From the NCBI GenBank assembly GCA_002162685.1, contig MAAQ01000012.1, positions 124,001 through 188,000 on the forward strand: a stretch of DNA of 64,000 bases, read 5' to 3'. Within the stretch, counting starts at the first letter, position 1; each line of letters opens with the position of its first letter. This stretch comes from Flavobacteriales bacterium 33_180_T64. GTDB lineage: Bacteria; Bacteroidota; Bacteroidia; Flavobacteriales; Flavobacteriaceae. Positions 52,383-61,479 of this stretch are shown here, piece by piece. Made by a program: the position numbers and the translations under genes. Under the pieces are notes generated by a model. The model ran no database searches. It was not told the DNA's origin and saw only the letters and a list, made by a program, of their open reading frames with translations.

Positions 52383-53240
52383 TTATGTCATATTTTTTTT
52401 AGGATACAGTTTTGTTTTAAAAGTATCTAAAATTCTATTGATTTGAATTAATTCTGATTCAGGCAAGTTAGTTTCTCCCTTTTTTCCTGAGAGAATATCA
52501 CTTTCTGAATGTGTTTTAGAGGATGGTTTCTTATAATAATCCTCTAAGTTTTTTATGGGTTCTATTTGAAATTCATGACATAAATTATAAAACACCTCTA
52601 TATTAGAAAATAAATCTTCATATCTAATAAGTTTTACATGATTAGAATAGGATTCAAATACTTCAATAGGCAATACATTTTCAATACACCATCTCAAAGT
52701 TAACCGTTCTACATCAGACAACTCGATATATGTTGTAATATCAAAATTGAATTTATCTTTAATAAGCTGAACCAATCGATCTTGTTTAGCAAAATGTGAT
52801 AAATCATAAAGCCACGGAAACTTAACTTTTTGTTGTGATGTAATCACATCATATGGGTTTCTGATAAGATGTATTACAGGGATATGATACGTTTTATTAA
52901 TAAATTCGGCCAATAAATTAGCTCTTACAAACTTTATAATATATTTTTTGGGTACAAATGGCCAAAGATGTCTTTTTAGTTTTCTATTGCTGTTTTGAGC
53001 GATCCAGTCACAATCAACTTTATTATTAAAAACACGTCTTAAATATTGATGTGCGTCTTTAGATTCAGATTTAGACAAGATCCATTTATCACATAACAAA
53101 TACCCTTTTTTAGTTTGGGTATCATGTTCTGGTTCAAATAACATACGATAACGATGCTGTGAAGCTATCGTTTCAGACAACCAACTGGTTCCACTTCTAG
53201 CTGTTCCAACAATAACAATATGCTTATTGAAATTTGCCAT
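52383..53240 (-). CDS. Sulfotransferase family protein
   Basis: 285 residues. The 5'-phosphosulfate binding loop is IVGTARSGTSWLSETIASQ (residues about 10-25), with FEPEHD following and the 3'-phosphate site in PVIHLIRNPYDVITSQ (RxPxD). KLIRYEDLFSN is the usual later element. It should transfer sulfate from PAPS to a glycan hydroxyl. The PAPS synthesis genes are not in the window. Confidence 0.88.
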   Translation of the reverse strand: MANFNKHIVIVGTARSGTSWLSETIASQHRYRMLFEPEHDTQTKKGYLLCDKWILSKSESKDAHQYLRRVFNNKVDCDWIAQNSNRKLKRHLWPFVPKKYIIKFVRANLLAEFINKTYHIPVIHLIRNPYDVITSQQKVKFPWLYDLSHFAKQDRLVQLIKDKFNFDITTYIELSDVERLTLRWCIENVLPIEVFESYSNHVKLIRYEDLFSNIEVFYNLCHEFQIEPIKNLEDYYKKPSSKTHSESDILSGKKGETNLPESELIQINRILDTFKTKLYPKKNMT

Positions 53241-53241
53241 A

Positions 53242-54327
53242 CTATGAGATGACTAATTTAGTATATAAATGCTCATGAGCTGTAATGAAATCTTTCATGG
53301 AAAAATGGTCAATGCAATAGTGCCTCAAATTTTGCCCAATTGCATGTCTTGTTTCGACATCTAAAGATTTCATATGCTTAATTTTTTCGCTAAGTGCCTT
53401 TGCATCTTCAGCTGGAAATAGCAATTCATTAAAATCTTTCAGGACAAAATTAATTCCAGTAATATTAGAACCTAAAAGAGGAATACCCATACACATTGCT
53501 TCAACCAATGCCATTGGCATGCCTTCCTTTCTACCTTGATCTAAAGTTGGAATTACATACATATCAGATTGCGCGATATATGATCGCACATCCAATTTTT
53601 TACCATAAAAAGTAACTTGATCAGACATTTTTAAACCCTCACATAATTGTTGCATATTTTCGCCATATTCATTATCACAATCGCCTAATACAGATAGCGT
53701 AATCGATTTATCATTTAAACTATGAATGGCTTGAATTAAAACTTCGATACCTTTAACAGGAACTAAGTTTGCAACAGTAATTATACGAAATGATTTTGAA
53801 GGCTCTTTGATAAAATGTTCTGGACTATAATAACTTGTATCAATCCCTAATGGAATTAATTTTTGAGCCTTTTTATTTGGAAAATACTGTTGCATTTCAT
53901 TGTTAATTGTAACAATATAATGTGCCAAAAAACTCTTAATCTTCCAATGCTTATTAAAGCCCATGGCTTTTTTTGTATAGATCCATTTTTTACCAACTAA
54001 TCTTGCAGCCAAAGCTTCCGTCCAATCATTACTCCATTGCCACGAATGAATAACATCAAAATCATGAGTTTTATAAAATTTAGAAACTCTTGATATTCTT
54101 GATAATAATGAATAATAGGGTCTATATGCTGTCTTTGTTTCAATAATATGAATTGGTAAGCCTAAGGCCTCTACGGTTTGAAAAAAGACACCTTTATTAT
54201 CACCACAAGCAATATGAATATCAAATTTAGATTTATCTAAACCATTAACTAAATCGTAAACAACTTTACCGCTTCCAGCAGTATTAAAATTTGAAATTGT
54301 AAAAAGGATTCGAATTCGTTTATTCAT
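53242..54327 (-). CDS. Glycosyltransferase family 4
   Basis: 361 residues: ISNFNTAGSGKVVYDLVNGLD in the first loop, FDVIHSWQWSNDWTEALAARL, then FRIITVANLVPVKGIEVLIQAIHSL and KEGMPMALVEAMCMGIPLLGSNITGINFVL. Retaining GT-B enzyme. It overlaps the acyltransferase gene by 8 bp upstream and is 1 bp from the sulfotransferase gene, so the three are co-translated. Confidence 0.9.
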   Translation of the reverse strand: MNKRIRILFTISNFNTAGSGKVVYDLVNGLDKSKFDIHIACGDNKGVFFQTVEALGLPIHIIETKTAYRPYYSLLSRISRVSKFYKTHDFDVIHSWQWSNDWTEALAARLVGKKWIYTKKAMGFNKHWKIKSFLAHYIVTINNEMQQYFPNKKAQKLIPLGIDTSYYSPEHFIKEPSKSFRIITVANLVPVKGIEVLIQAIHSLNDKSITLSVLGDCDNEYGENMQQLCEGLKMSDQVTFYGKKLDVRSYIAQSDMYVIPTLDQGRKEGMPMALVEAMCMGIPLLGSNITGINFVLKDFNELLFPAEDAKALSEKIKHMKSLDVETRHAIGQNLRHYCIDHFSMKDFITAHEHLYTKLVIS

Positions 54328-54901
54328 TATTTAAAGATCGAATTATTCTAGCTGGATTTCCGCCAATAACAGAGTTTGATGGTACATTTTTTACAACTAC
54401 AGAACCTGCGCCAATAATTACATTGTCGCCAATAGTAATAGCGCCAATAATTACAACATTAGCACCAACAACAACATTATTTCCAATTACAGGAACTAAT
54501 GCATTATCATTATTTTTATTTCCAATAGTTAAGCTATTTCTAAACTCAAAGTTTTTACCAATAGATTTTGCATTGATAACGGTTGCGAATGGATGATAAC
54601 ACATTAAACCGCCATCAATTTTAGTACTTCCAAAAATTTTACAATTAAAATCTTTTGTGAAGTGTTTTTTCCATCGGTGGTACCTTTGGTTTATTCTCCA
54701 GAAGAAGATATGTGCATATTCAGGATAATACAACATCAAATGATGAAATTTCTTTTCTATAGTATTGGGATTAACGGTACAACCTCTAACACTAACAGTT
54801 TGTTCAATATCTTCTTGAATAATTAAATTATTACTTACATACTTCGAATACAATCTAGTAATAAGGTATTTTCTGTGAGCATGTTTTAAAAGTGATATCA
54901 T
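54320..54901 (-). CDS. Hexapeptide-repeat acyltransferase (LbH/serine acetyltransferase-like)
   Basis: 193 residues. The C-terminal half is a left-handed beta-helix of hexapeptide turns (IGNNVVVGANVVIIGAITIG, DNVIIGAGSVVV, PSNSVIGGNPARII), and a His in YHPFATVINAKS is placed as a possible catalytic residue. An N-terminal helical part resembles serine acetyltransferase-like proteins of glycan loci. It probably acetylates a sugar donor or acceptor in the cytoplasm. Confidence 0.85.
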   Translation of the reverse strand: MISLLKHAHRKYLITRLYSKYVSNNLIIQEDIEQTVSVRGCTVNPNTIEKKFHHLMLYYPEYAHIFFWRINQRYHRWKKHFTKDFNCKIFGSTKIDGGLMCYHPFATVINAKSIGKNFEFRNSLTIGNKNNDNALVPVIGNNVVVGANVVIIGAITIGDNVIIGAGSVVVKNVPSNSVIGGNPARIIRSLNNE

Positions 54902-54914
54902 GAACGACTAAAAG

Positions 54915-55895
54915 CTATATTTTTTTTACAATATAAGGCACTAAATAATAACCATAAAATTTAAAAACAGAAGATAATGGGAATACAACCAAAATAGACA
55001 TAAAAAAACGAATTAAAAACGGAATCTCTACTAAAGACACTTGTTTTAATAAATCCTTTTTAATTGCTTTCCTTTTATAAAATCCTTTCGTAAAGGAAAC
55101 TTGCTTCCCCATGACTTTATATAATTGCTCAAAAAGCAATTTATCGAACGCTATAGGTGTTTTATTTTCTAAATAAAAAGGCAAATGCTCTTTTACGAGT
55201 CTTGGCCATTGCATGAATGCACGTGGCGTACTTTTTTTATTCTTTTCTATTGTAGAGTCTGTGTGTTTATAATACATATAAACGTACATATCTATAAAAG
55301 CGATATCGCAAGTCATTCCTAATTTGATATCTAATGCTGTATCTTGACCTATTCTTAAATCTTCATTATAAATTCCAATCGTATCAAACACCCTTCTACG
55401 ATACATAAATGCTGGTGGACCAACAACTTGACTCAAATCTGAAAACCATACTAAACCCCAATATGGTTTAGAGTTTACAGTAACATCAAACGTTTCATCA
55501 TTTGGTTTTTTTGTCGTATCAATATCATGCTGCGATTTCACCATTTTCCCAACGACAGCTTCAACATTTTTATAGACATCTAATACCGCTATCATTTTAG
55601 ATAAAGCATTAGGATAAATACCATCATCTACATCAAAAAAATAAATATACTCGCCTTTAGCATTTACAAGTCCTTTATTACGAGTTGGTGCTGCGCCTTG
55701 TTTAGATTGAAAATAGAATGATACTCTTTTATCTTTTTGCTGAAGTTTTTTTATCTCATCTGAAGTTTCATCAGTTGAGTTATTATCGACATAAATAATC
55801 TCAATATCATCAATATTTTGATTAATAATACTTTGATAAGAGCTTTCGATAAACTGAGCTGCATTATAAGCAGGTATGACAACAGATAACTTCAT
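54915..55895 (-). CDS. Glycosyltransferase family 2
   Basis: 326 residues with an N-terminal GT-A domain: LSVVIPAYNAAQFIESSYQSI, IIYVDNNSTDETSDEI, GAAPTRNKGLVNAKGEYIYFFDVDDG (the DxD metal motif in VDD). A membrane helix near the C-terminus (IRFFMSILVVFPLSSVF) may anchor it. It is an inverting enzyme by family. It begins 2 bp after the stop of the asparagine-synthetase-like gene. Confidence 0.92.
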   Translation of the reverse strand: MKLSVVIPAYNAAQFIESSYQSIINQNIDDIEIIYVDNNSTDETSDEIKKLQQKDKRVSFYFQSKQGAAPTRNKGLVNAKGEYIYFFDVDDGIYPNALSKMIAVLDVYKNVEAVVGKMVKSQHDIDTTKKPNDETFDVTVNSKPYWGLVWFSDLSQVVGPPAFMYRRRVFDTIGIYNEDLRIGQDTALDIKLGMTCDIAFIDMYVYMYYKHTDSTIEKNKKSTPRAFMQWPRLVKEHLPFYLENKTPIAFDKLLFEQLYKVMGKQVSFTKGFYKRKAIKKDLLKQVSLVEIPFLIRFFMSILVVFPLSSVFKFYGYYLVPYIVKKI

Positions 55896-55897
55896 TG

Positions 55898-57283
55898 CTA
55901 ATTTTTATAATATTTTTTATTCCAAAGCGATAGTGTTAAAAGCATACTTACAGCATGTGAATAATAAACAACATCTTCATTTTTAAACCTATCATAAAAA
56001 TCTCTAATTATGTCTTCTGGAATAAACTCAAGATAAGATTCTGAAAACAAATAACGTTTCAAATTCTCATCATTTTTTGTTCCTAAAAATTGTAATTCAA
56101 AATTACGTTGAATATAAGGTTTCCCAATAAACCCGTTACATTCTCTCTTTAATTTATTGACAATACGATATGGTAAATTATAAGGTGATTTATTATACTT
56201 ATAATTTTTAATATTAAATGGCTTTTGATCTTGCCATGTTATACTTGATAAGGTGTCATCTTTTTTTAAATGTGCCAACTGCATACGTCTGTCTGCAAGA
56301 TATTCTTCTGGTAGTGTACAAATAAATTCACACATTCGATTATCATAATAAGGCAAACAAATAGGATGTGCTGCTTCAAAAATAGCAAGATTAGTAGTTG
56401 TCCATCGATGTGCCCATTGTGAGGTTTTAAATGCTCTAACTTTTGCACTTACATTATCGATTTCAATTTTTGCTAATGCGGTTTCTAATCGTTTAATAAA
56501 ATACGTCTTAAAATCACTTTCAATTTTCCAAGCGCCCCATAATCTTTTGGCGAGTTCAAAACCATCCTTCTTAACCATTTTCTTAAACAATAATGGTATA
56601 ATATCTTTATTCTGAATCCCTTCAGGAACACCTCTATCAAATAAAACATCGCCCCAATGCCCAAGAGAAATTCGACCTTCCATTTGTTTTAGGTCTTTTA
56701 AAACAGCCATTTGTCTTGGGTGAGTAAACTCTGAAAGACAACCATTTATAGTGGCTAATTCTTCAATATCATCCCATAAATATTCTGGTCCAATTTGAAA
56801 CGCCTTAAATTTAAAACCACAAGCACCAGCTACCTTTTCACTTATTTTATGTTCTGAAAATCCGCCTTTAAAAGAATAACTATACGATTGCACTTCATTT
56901 GGCAATCCTTTAAAAATAAGCGCTTGACTCCTACTATCTAAACCTCCAGACAGTGGCAATATAACTTTAGAATCGCCGACTTGTTCTTTCGTTATGGTTT
57001 TTAATAAGCTTTCATATTCGGTAAGCGCTTGATCAAAAGTGATTTTTCTAGGTGTGTAATGCCAATTAAACCATGGTTTACTTTCAATAAGAAATCCATC
57101 ATCATCAATAGTATGATCATGACCTGGCAACAAGCAAACTTCATCTTTATAATACGTATCTGTATCTAAAAAAAAGCCTGTAGCCACGAAAATAGCAATA
57201 GCTTTTAAATCGAGCTCATGTGGAGCTTTAATCTTAGCAAAACTCTGTTTGGAAGGTAATATTTGAGTTCTAATGTGCTTCAT
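55898..57283 (-). CDS. Asparagine-synthetase-like protein without the glutaminase domain
   Basis: 461 residues. The ATP-pyrophosphatase signature is ILPLSGGLDSRSQALIF (SGGxDS), with RISLGHWGDVLFDRG and LPYYDNRMCEFICTLPEEY in the asparagine synthetase C-terminal domain. There is no N-terminal MCG glutamine amidotransferase; about 100 residues of unclear fold take its place. It is therefore not an obvious stand-alone asparagine producer. In a glycan locus it may activate a carboxylate for amide formation using ammonia or another amine, which is inference. Confidence 0.8.
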   Translation of the reverse strand: MKHIRTQILPSKQSFAKIKAPHELDLKAIAIFVATGFFLDTDTYYKDEVCLLPGHDHTIDDDGFLIESKPWFNWHYTPRKITFDQALTEYESLLKTITKEQVGDSKVILPLSGGLDSRSQALIFKGLPNEVQSYSYSFKGGFSEHKISEKVAGACGFKFKAFQIGPEYLWDDIEELATINGCLSEFTHPRQMAVLKDLKQMEGRISLGHWGDVLFDRGVPEGIQNKDIIPLLFKKMVKKDGFELAKRLWGAWKIESDFKTYFIKRLETALAKIEIDNVSAKVRAFKTSQWAHRWTTTNLAIFEAAHPICLPYYDNRMCEFICTLPEEYLADRRMQLAHLKKDDTLSSITWQDQKPFNIKNYKYNKSPYNLPYRIVNKLKRECNGFIGKPYIQRNFELQFLGTKNDENLKRYLFSESYLEFIPEDIIRDFYDRFKNEDVVYYSHAVSMLLTLSLWNKKYYKN

Positions 57284-57374
57284 AAATTCGCATACGAATA
57301 TAGGAATTTTATTTCCAGATTTAGCAGTAAAAACTTCGGAAAGCGATATTAAAACATATAAGTATCATTTTTAT

Positions 57375-59198
57375 TTAAACATGGAGACTTGCCCATTTTT
57401 GCCAAGCATAAATATGCCAAACACCCCAAGAATTATTATGTTTTCCATCAAAAAAATCACTAACATATTGCTGTAAAACAGACACATCCATAATATCTTC
57501 ACCATAAAATGGCCGTTCAAAAACCCAGGTCTTTACATCTGATTTCAAATCGTTATGAAGCCAATCATACAAAGGCACAGAGAATCCCATCTTTTTTTTA
57601 TTAATAAGCGTACTTGGAACCTTCTTAGACAATAAGGTTTTGAGTTCTTTTTTTAGTTCTGTTTTATCTTTTAAACGACTATTCAATTGCCACGCTCTAG
57701 AAATACTCTCTTTATCTAAAAACGGAACACGAACCTCCAAACTATGTTGCATACTCGCACGATCAACTTTTATTAAAACACGTTGCAGGTGTGCATAAAA
57801 CTCATTCCATCGCAATTGTTGCAAAAGATTTTTTCTTGAAGAGTTACTAAACTGATAACGTAATTTCATATCTTCAGAAAATGTGATATCAGGAAACACT
57901 TTATCTAATGTGGCCTTAGGCAAATGAAGCTGTTTATTCGTAATAAAATCATTAAATGTTTTAAAGTAAGGTGCCCAGGTTTTTGTAATTCCTAAAGTAT
58001 TAGTGATTCTTACTAAAAATACTCTGAGTTGTAATGGTATTTTAAACCAAAATCGTTTGTTTAAAACATCACGCATTCTAGGATACCCAAAAAACAATTC
58101 GTCACCACCATCACCAGACAACATAACTGTATGTCGCTTTTTTGCTTCTCTAGTAATAACGTATGTTGGAATACTTGAGTAATCACCAAAAGGTTCAGTA
58201 TATGCTTCGAAATGATCATCTATGCTTTTCAAAATATCTGAATCTTCAATTGCTACAACAAATTGTTTTAATTGTAAGGCTTCTGCATAATTTATAGCAA
58301 TAGCACTTTCATTAAGTTTTGGATCATCAACTTTGAGTGTAAACGCTTCAATATCTGGTTTTGCTTCTTTTGCATAGGCACTAATTAACGGACTATCAAT
58401 TCCGCCACTTAAAAACGTAGCTACCGAAACATCACTTACCAATTGCCGATCTACTGCATCCTTTATTACATTTTCTAAATTTGTGTTGGGACTAGATGTT
58501 CTCGGTTTGATTTCTTTTTCAAACGCAACAATTTGTGTTTTGTTAATATTTCCGAAGCTATCAACTTGAACCAATTCACCTGGATTGACTTGAAAAATAT
58601 GTTCATAAATTGTGTTAGGCGCTTGCATATAGCCAAATCCGAAATACTCTTTCATTATATCTGATCGCAATTGCAAATCATTTTTAAACCAAGAATGCTT
58701 ATACACCTGATTAAATTGAGATGCAGAGACGATACCGTGTTTATTTTTACCATAAAACAAGGGTTTAATACCCGCAAAATCTCTTGCTAAATAAACCATA
58801 TTAGTTATGATGTCTACAATGGTAATAGCAAACATTCCGTTTAACAATTCAATAGTTTTTTGAACCCCAACTTTATCTAAAAGATGAATAATCACTTCGG
58901 TATCAGAAGATGAATTAAGGTTTGTAAATTGATACGTTTCAGCTAAATATTTGAAATTATAAATTTCGCCATTAAAGACAATATGATATCTACCATTTGG
59001 ACTTATTTTGGGTTGATTCCCTTTATCTGAAGTATCTAAAATTGCCAAACGATTAAATCCAAGTTGGAAGTTTTTATCTTGAAAAACAGCTGTATTATCT
59101 GGGCCTCTATGCTTTGAAAGGTTTAATAATGTATTAAAATCTCTTGAATTTGATACGGGTTGATTATCAAATGAAAACTCAGCTAAAAATCCACACAT
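57375..59198 (-). CDS. asnB: Glutamine-hydrolysing asparagine synthetase family enzyme
   Basis: 607 residues starting MCGFLAEF, so Cys2 is the N-terminal nucleophile of the glutaminase domain (about 2-190), with LSKHRGPDNT, FNRLAILD and NGEIYNF following. The synthetase domain has ATFLSGGIDSPLISAYAKE and VMLSGDGGDELFFGYPRM. It makes amide groups with glutamine nitrogen. Placed in a glycan locus, it may amidate uronic acids rather than aspartate, as known for some O-antigen clusters; a housekeeping asnB role remains possible. Confidence 0.88.
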   Translation of the reverse strand: MCGFLAEFSFDNQPVSNSRDFNTLLNLSKHRGPDNTAVFQDKNFQLGFNRLAILDTSDKGNQPKISPNGRYHIVFNGEIYNFKYLAETYQFTNLNSSSDTEVIIHLLDKVGVQKTIELLNGMFAITIVDIITNMVYLARDFAGIKPLFYGKNKHGIVSASQFNQVYKHSWFKNDLQLRSDIMKEYFGFGYMQAPNTIYEHIFQVNPGELVQVDSFGNINKTQIVAFEKEIKPRTSSPNTNLENVIKDAVDRQLVSDVSVATFLSGGIDSPLISAYAKEAKPDIEAFTLKVDDPKLNESAIAINYAEALQLKQFVVAIEDSDILKSIDDHFEAYTEPFGDYSSIPTYVITREAKKRHTVMLSGDGGDELFFGYPRMRDVLNKRFWFKIPLQLRVFLVRITNTLGITKTWAPYFKTFNDFITNKQLHLPKATLDKVFPDITFSEDMKLRYQFSNSSRKNLLQQLRWNEFYAHLQRVLIKVDRASMQHSLEVRVPFLDKESISRAWQLNSRLKDKTELKKELKTLLSKKVPSTLINKKKMGFSVPLYDWLHNDLKSDVKTWVFERPFYGEDIMDVSVLQQYVSDFFDGKHNNSWGVWHIYAWQKWASLHV

Positions 59199-59200
59199 AA

Positions 59201-59506
59201 TTAATGTTTTTCAAATGCTACGATAATAGAAACCGAAAGAAATCGTGAAGGACGCTTCATTAAGTATGGGTTCACGACAAACTTAAGGAATAATCTATGA
59301 GCTTTAAAAATAAGTCTTCGATACACGCTAATTAGGAAATCATTTATTTCGATAAGCGTTTGATTACTTTTTTTGTCATCAATAAATAAACCCCAGAATG
59401 AATCGTAATATGAATACACACTCATAAGACGTTCTTTATTAATCTGTCTAGTTGCGGAATAAGATTCCCTATACTGCTGTGTGGTTAATTTCTCTAACAT
59501 TATCAA
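59201..59506 (-). CDS. Short protein of unknown function between asnB and a glycosyltransferase
   Basis: 101 residues (a second ATG lies at 59500). The C-terminal stretch RPSRFLSVSIIVAFEKH resembles the last strand of class I methyltransferases, but no SAM-binding loop is present. The start overlaps the upstream glycosyltransferase stop by 4 bp and the stop is 2 bp from asnB, so it is embedded in the operon. It may be a methyltransferase remnant or a small partner protein. Confidence in a function is low. Confidence 0.5.
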   Translation of the reverse strand: MIMLEKLTTQQYRESYSATRQINKERLMSVYSYYDSFWGLFIDDKKSNQTLIEINDFLISVYRRLIFKAHRLFLKFVVNPYLMKRPSRFLSVSIIVAFEKH

Positions 59507-60762
59507 ATTGTTTTAATAGCTTGGTTATATAATTCTAACAAACGTTGCGTCAACACAATATTGTCAAACTTTTCTTTTACAAATTGCATCCCCTTTTTTC
59601 CCATTTGCAAACCTAAAGTCTCATCTAAAATCAACAGTTCTAAAGCATCTACAAAAGCATTAATATCATTAGCCTTTACAACAAAACCTGATTCATCTGG
59701 TATCAAGCCATATTTCATTCCACCTACATCAGATACAACTACGGGTAACTCCATAGCTTGTGCTTCTTGTATCACCAAACCTTGTGCTTCTTCTTGACCA
59801 GATTTAGGATCTGGAATTCCTGGCATAATCAAAACATCAGCTTCTTCTAATTCTTTTTTAATAATTTCTTGGGTTTGAGCGCCTTTCAAAAACACATGAT
59901 TTTGTAAACTTCTATCCTTAATTATTTCATCCAAATGCTTGTATAATGGTCCATCACCAATCATATGCAACCTTATTTTAGTGTGCCCTTTTTTTAATAA
60001 TACATCAACAATATCTATGGCAATCTCAGGGCCTTTTAACTCTATAAGTCTTCCGCAGAATACGATATCGAAAAAGTTAGACCTTATTTTTGGTTGTGTT
60101 TTAGAAAAAAACGTTGTGTCCAAACCTACTGGCAGTACATTAATTGTATTAAGTTGTGGTTGTAATATTTGCAATTGTTTTTTTAAGTACAACGAATTTA
60201 CAGTAATCATATTTGTTTGCTCAAATACAATGCTATAAGCATCTTTATAAAATTCGGACTTACTAGGAACTAAATCATAGCCATGTAACGTTGTAACCAA
60301 TTTTGTTTTGCTTGAAAATAACTCAACAGATTTTAAATAGGAAATTAGCCTAGCATTATGTGCAAAATGTATATGAATAATATCAAAGTCGTCTTGAATG
60401 AGACTCCATTTAATTGCAAAAAAATGGCTTAACAAATAGGCTTTTTTTCCATATTTAAAAACGTTTATAGTTTTAAAATAACGTCGCCACCTTATCTTAA
60501 ATAGATTTTTAAATGTCCAAACAAAAAATTCAAAAAAACGAAGAAGGTTCTTAGGAGTATTTTTTCTTAAATAAATAACTTCTTTTAATAAATCATGTTT
60601 TTTTAGAGACTCATGGAGACTATCGATTTCTCCTTTTTTATAAGCATAAAGGCTTACTCTATGACCAGAATCTATAAGTGTATTAATTTGATTTACAATA
60701 AATGTTTGAGATACCACTGGAAACGTACCAACAACAATAGCTATTTTAAGTGGCTGTTTCAT
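59503..60762 (-). CDS. Glycosyltransferase family 4
   Basis: 419 residues. VGTFPVVSQTFIVNQINTLIDSG and HIHFAHNARLISYLK in the acceptor half, TTLHGYDLVPS, then FFDIVFCGRLIELKGPEIAIDI, LHMIGDGPLYKHLDEI, VFLKGAQTQEIIKKELEEADVLIMPG and EAQGLVIQEAQAMELPVVVSDVGGM. These match the colanic-acid-type GT4 group (WcaL/AmsK-like). Retaining by family. Confidence 0.92.
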   Translation of the reverse strand: MKQPLKIAIVVGTFPVVSQTFIVNQINTLIDSGHRVSLYAYKKGEIDSLHESLKKHDLLKEVIYLRKNTPKNLLRFFEFFVWTFKNLFKIRWRRYFKTINVFKYGKKAYLLSHFFAIKWSLIQDDFDIIHIHFAHNARLISYLKSVELFSSKTKLVTTLHGYDLVPSKSEFYKDAYSIVFEQTNMITVNSLYLKKQLQILQPQLNTINVLPVGLDTTFFSKTQPKIRSNFFDIVFCGRLIELKGPEIAIDIVDVLLKKGHTKIRLHMIGDGPLYKHLDEIIKDRSLQNHVFLKGAQTQEIIKKELEEADVLIMPGIPDPKSGQEEAQGLVIQEAQAMELPVVVSDVGGMKYGLIPDESGFVVKANDINAFVDALELLILDETLGLQMGKKGMQFVKEKFDNIVLTQRLLELYNQAIKTI

Positions 60763-60774
60763 ATGTTAGCTAAA

Positions 60775-61449
60775 CTAGAGTCTCTTAAATTCAAGCATTA
60801 TTTGATTATTCGATAATTCATCGTTAGAATTATGACCTAAACTTTTTATTGTCCCTAATTGTTTCACAGATAAGCCAGCTTTTTGAGCTAATTGCTCATA
60901 AAACTCTATAGATTTAAACATTACTGGAAACTCTAACCAGCTTCCTGTTGGCCGTTCCCCAATGTTGACATTAGCCATAAATGATCCAGAATCATTTAGT
61001 TGTTTACTTACAAAGAATAAACAATCTTCCAAAATTGAATCTTGAAGGTGAATTAAAACTGAGAATGCAAATATTACATCAAATTTATCATCAAATTCAA
61101 GTTCATTAAAGTTATTAAAACTACATAATTTAGGTTTTTTATATTGTAGCCCTTCATGCTTCAATTCTTTTATGCCTTCTATTAATACATCTTCTCTTAC
61201 ATCAACACCATAGTAATGAGTTTCATTTAAATGCTTAATTATTGGAATACCTCCTCTTAAAGTACCGCAACCTATATCTAAAAGTTTATCTGAAGGTTTC
61301 AAACCTTGATTTAAAAGAAATGATATTTGGAAATCTTGTTTTAGTTTCCAAGATTTAGCAGAACCAACAAGCTTATGACGTTGTTCTTTTTTGGTCAACT
61401 TGTTCTTTTTAAAAAGTTTGTTTTTTATTTTCTTTAATAAATATATCAT
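60775..61449 (-). CDS. Class I SAM-dependent methyltransferase
   Basis: 224 residues with the SAM loop LLDIGCGTLRGGIPIIKHL, the acidic post-II residue in YYGVDVREDVLIEGIKEL, and FDVIFAFSVLIHLQDSIL. A basic N-terminus (KKIKNKLFKKNKLTKKEQRH) precedes the fold. It is likely to methylate a sugar or a lipid-linked chain. It lies 30 bp after the sulfotransferase gene. Confidence 0.87.
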   Translation of the reverse strand: MIYLLKKIKNKLFKKNKLTKKEQRHKLVGSAKSWKLKQDFQISFLLNQGLKPSDKLLDIGCGTLRGGIPIIKHLNETHYYGVDVREDVLIEGIKELKHEGLQYKKPKLCSFNNFNELEFDDKFDVIFAFSVLIHLQDSILEDCLFFVSKQLNDSGSFMANVNIGERPTGSWLEFPVMFKSIEFYEQLAQKAGLSVKQLGTIKSLGHNSNDELSNNQIMLEFKRL

Positions 61450-61479
61450 GGTTTACAGTTTAACTGTTACAACGAACAG

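Noticed and set aside
55898-57283. Asparagine-synthetase-like gene as a decayed asnB
   Set aside because: The synthetase domain and its SGGLDS loop are intact, the frame is long, and the start and stop junctions are tight; a specialised form is more likely than decay.
59939-60238. Open frame antisense to the glycosyltransferase at 59503-60762
   Set aside because: The sense gene is intact with all GT4 motifs; the antisense protein is Ser/Asn/Cys-rich with no domain pattern.
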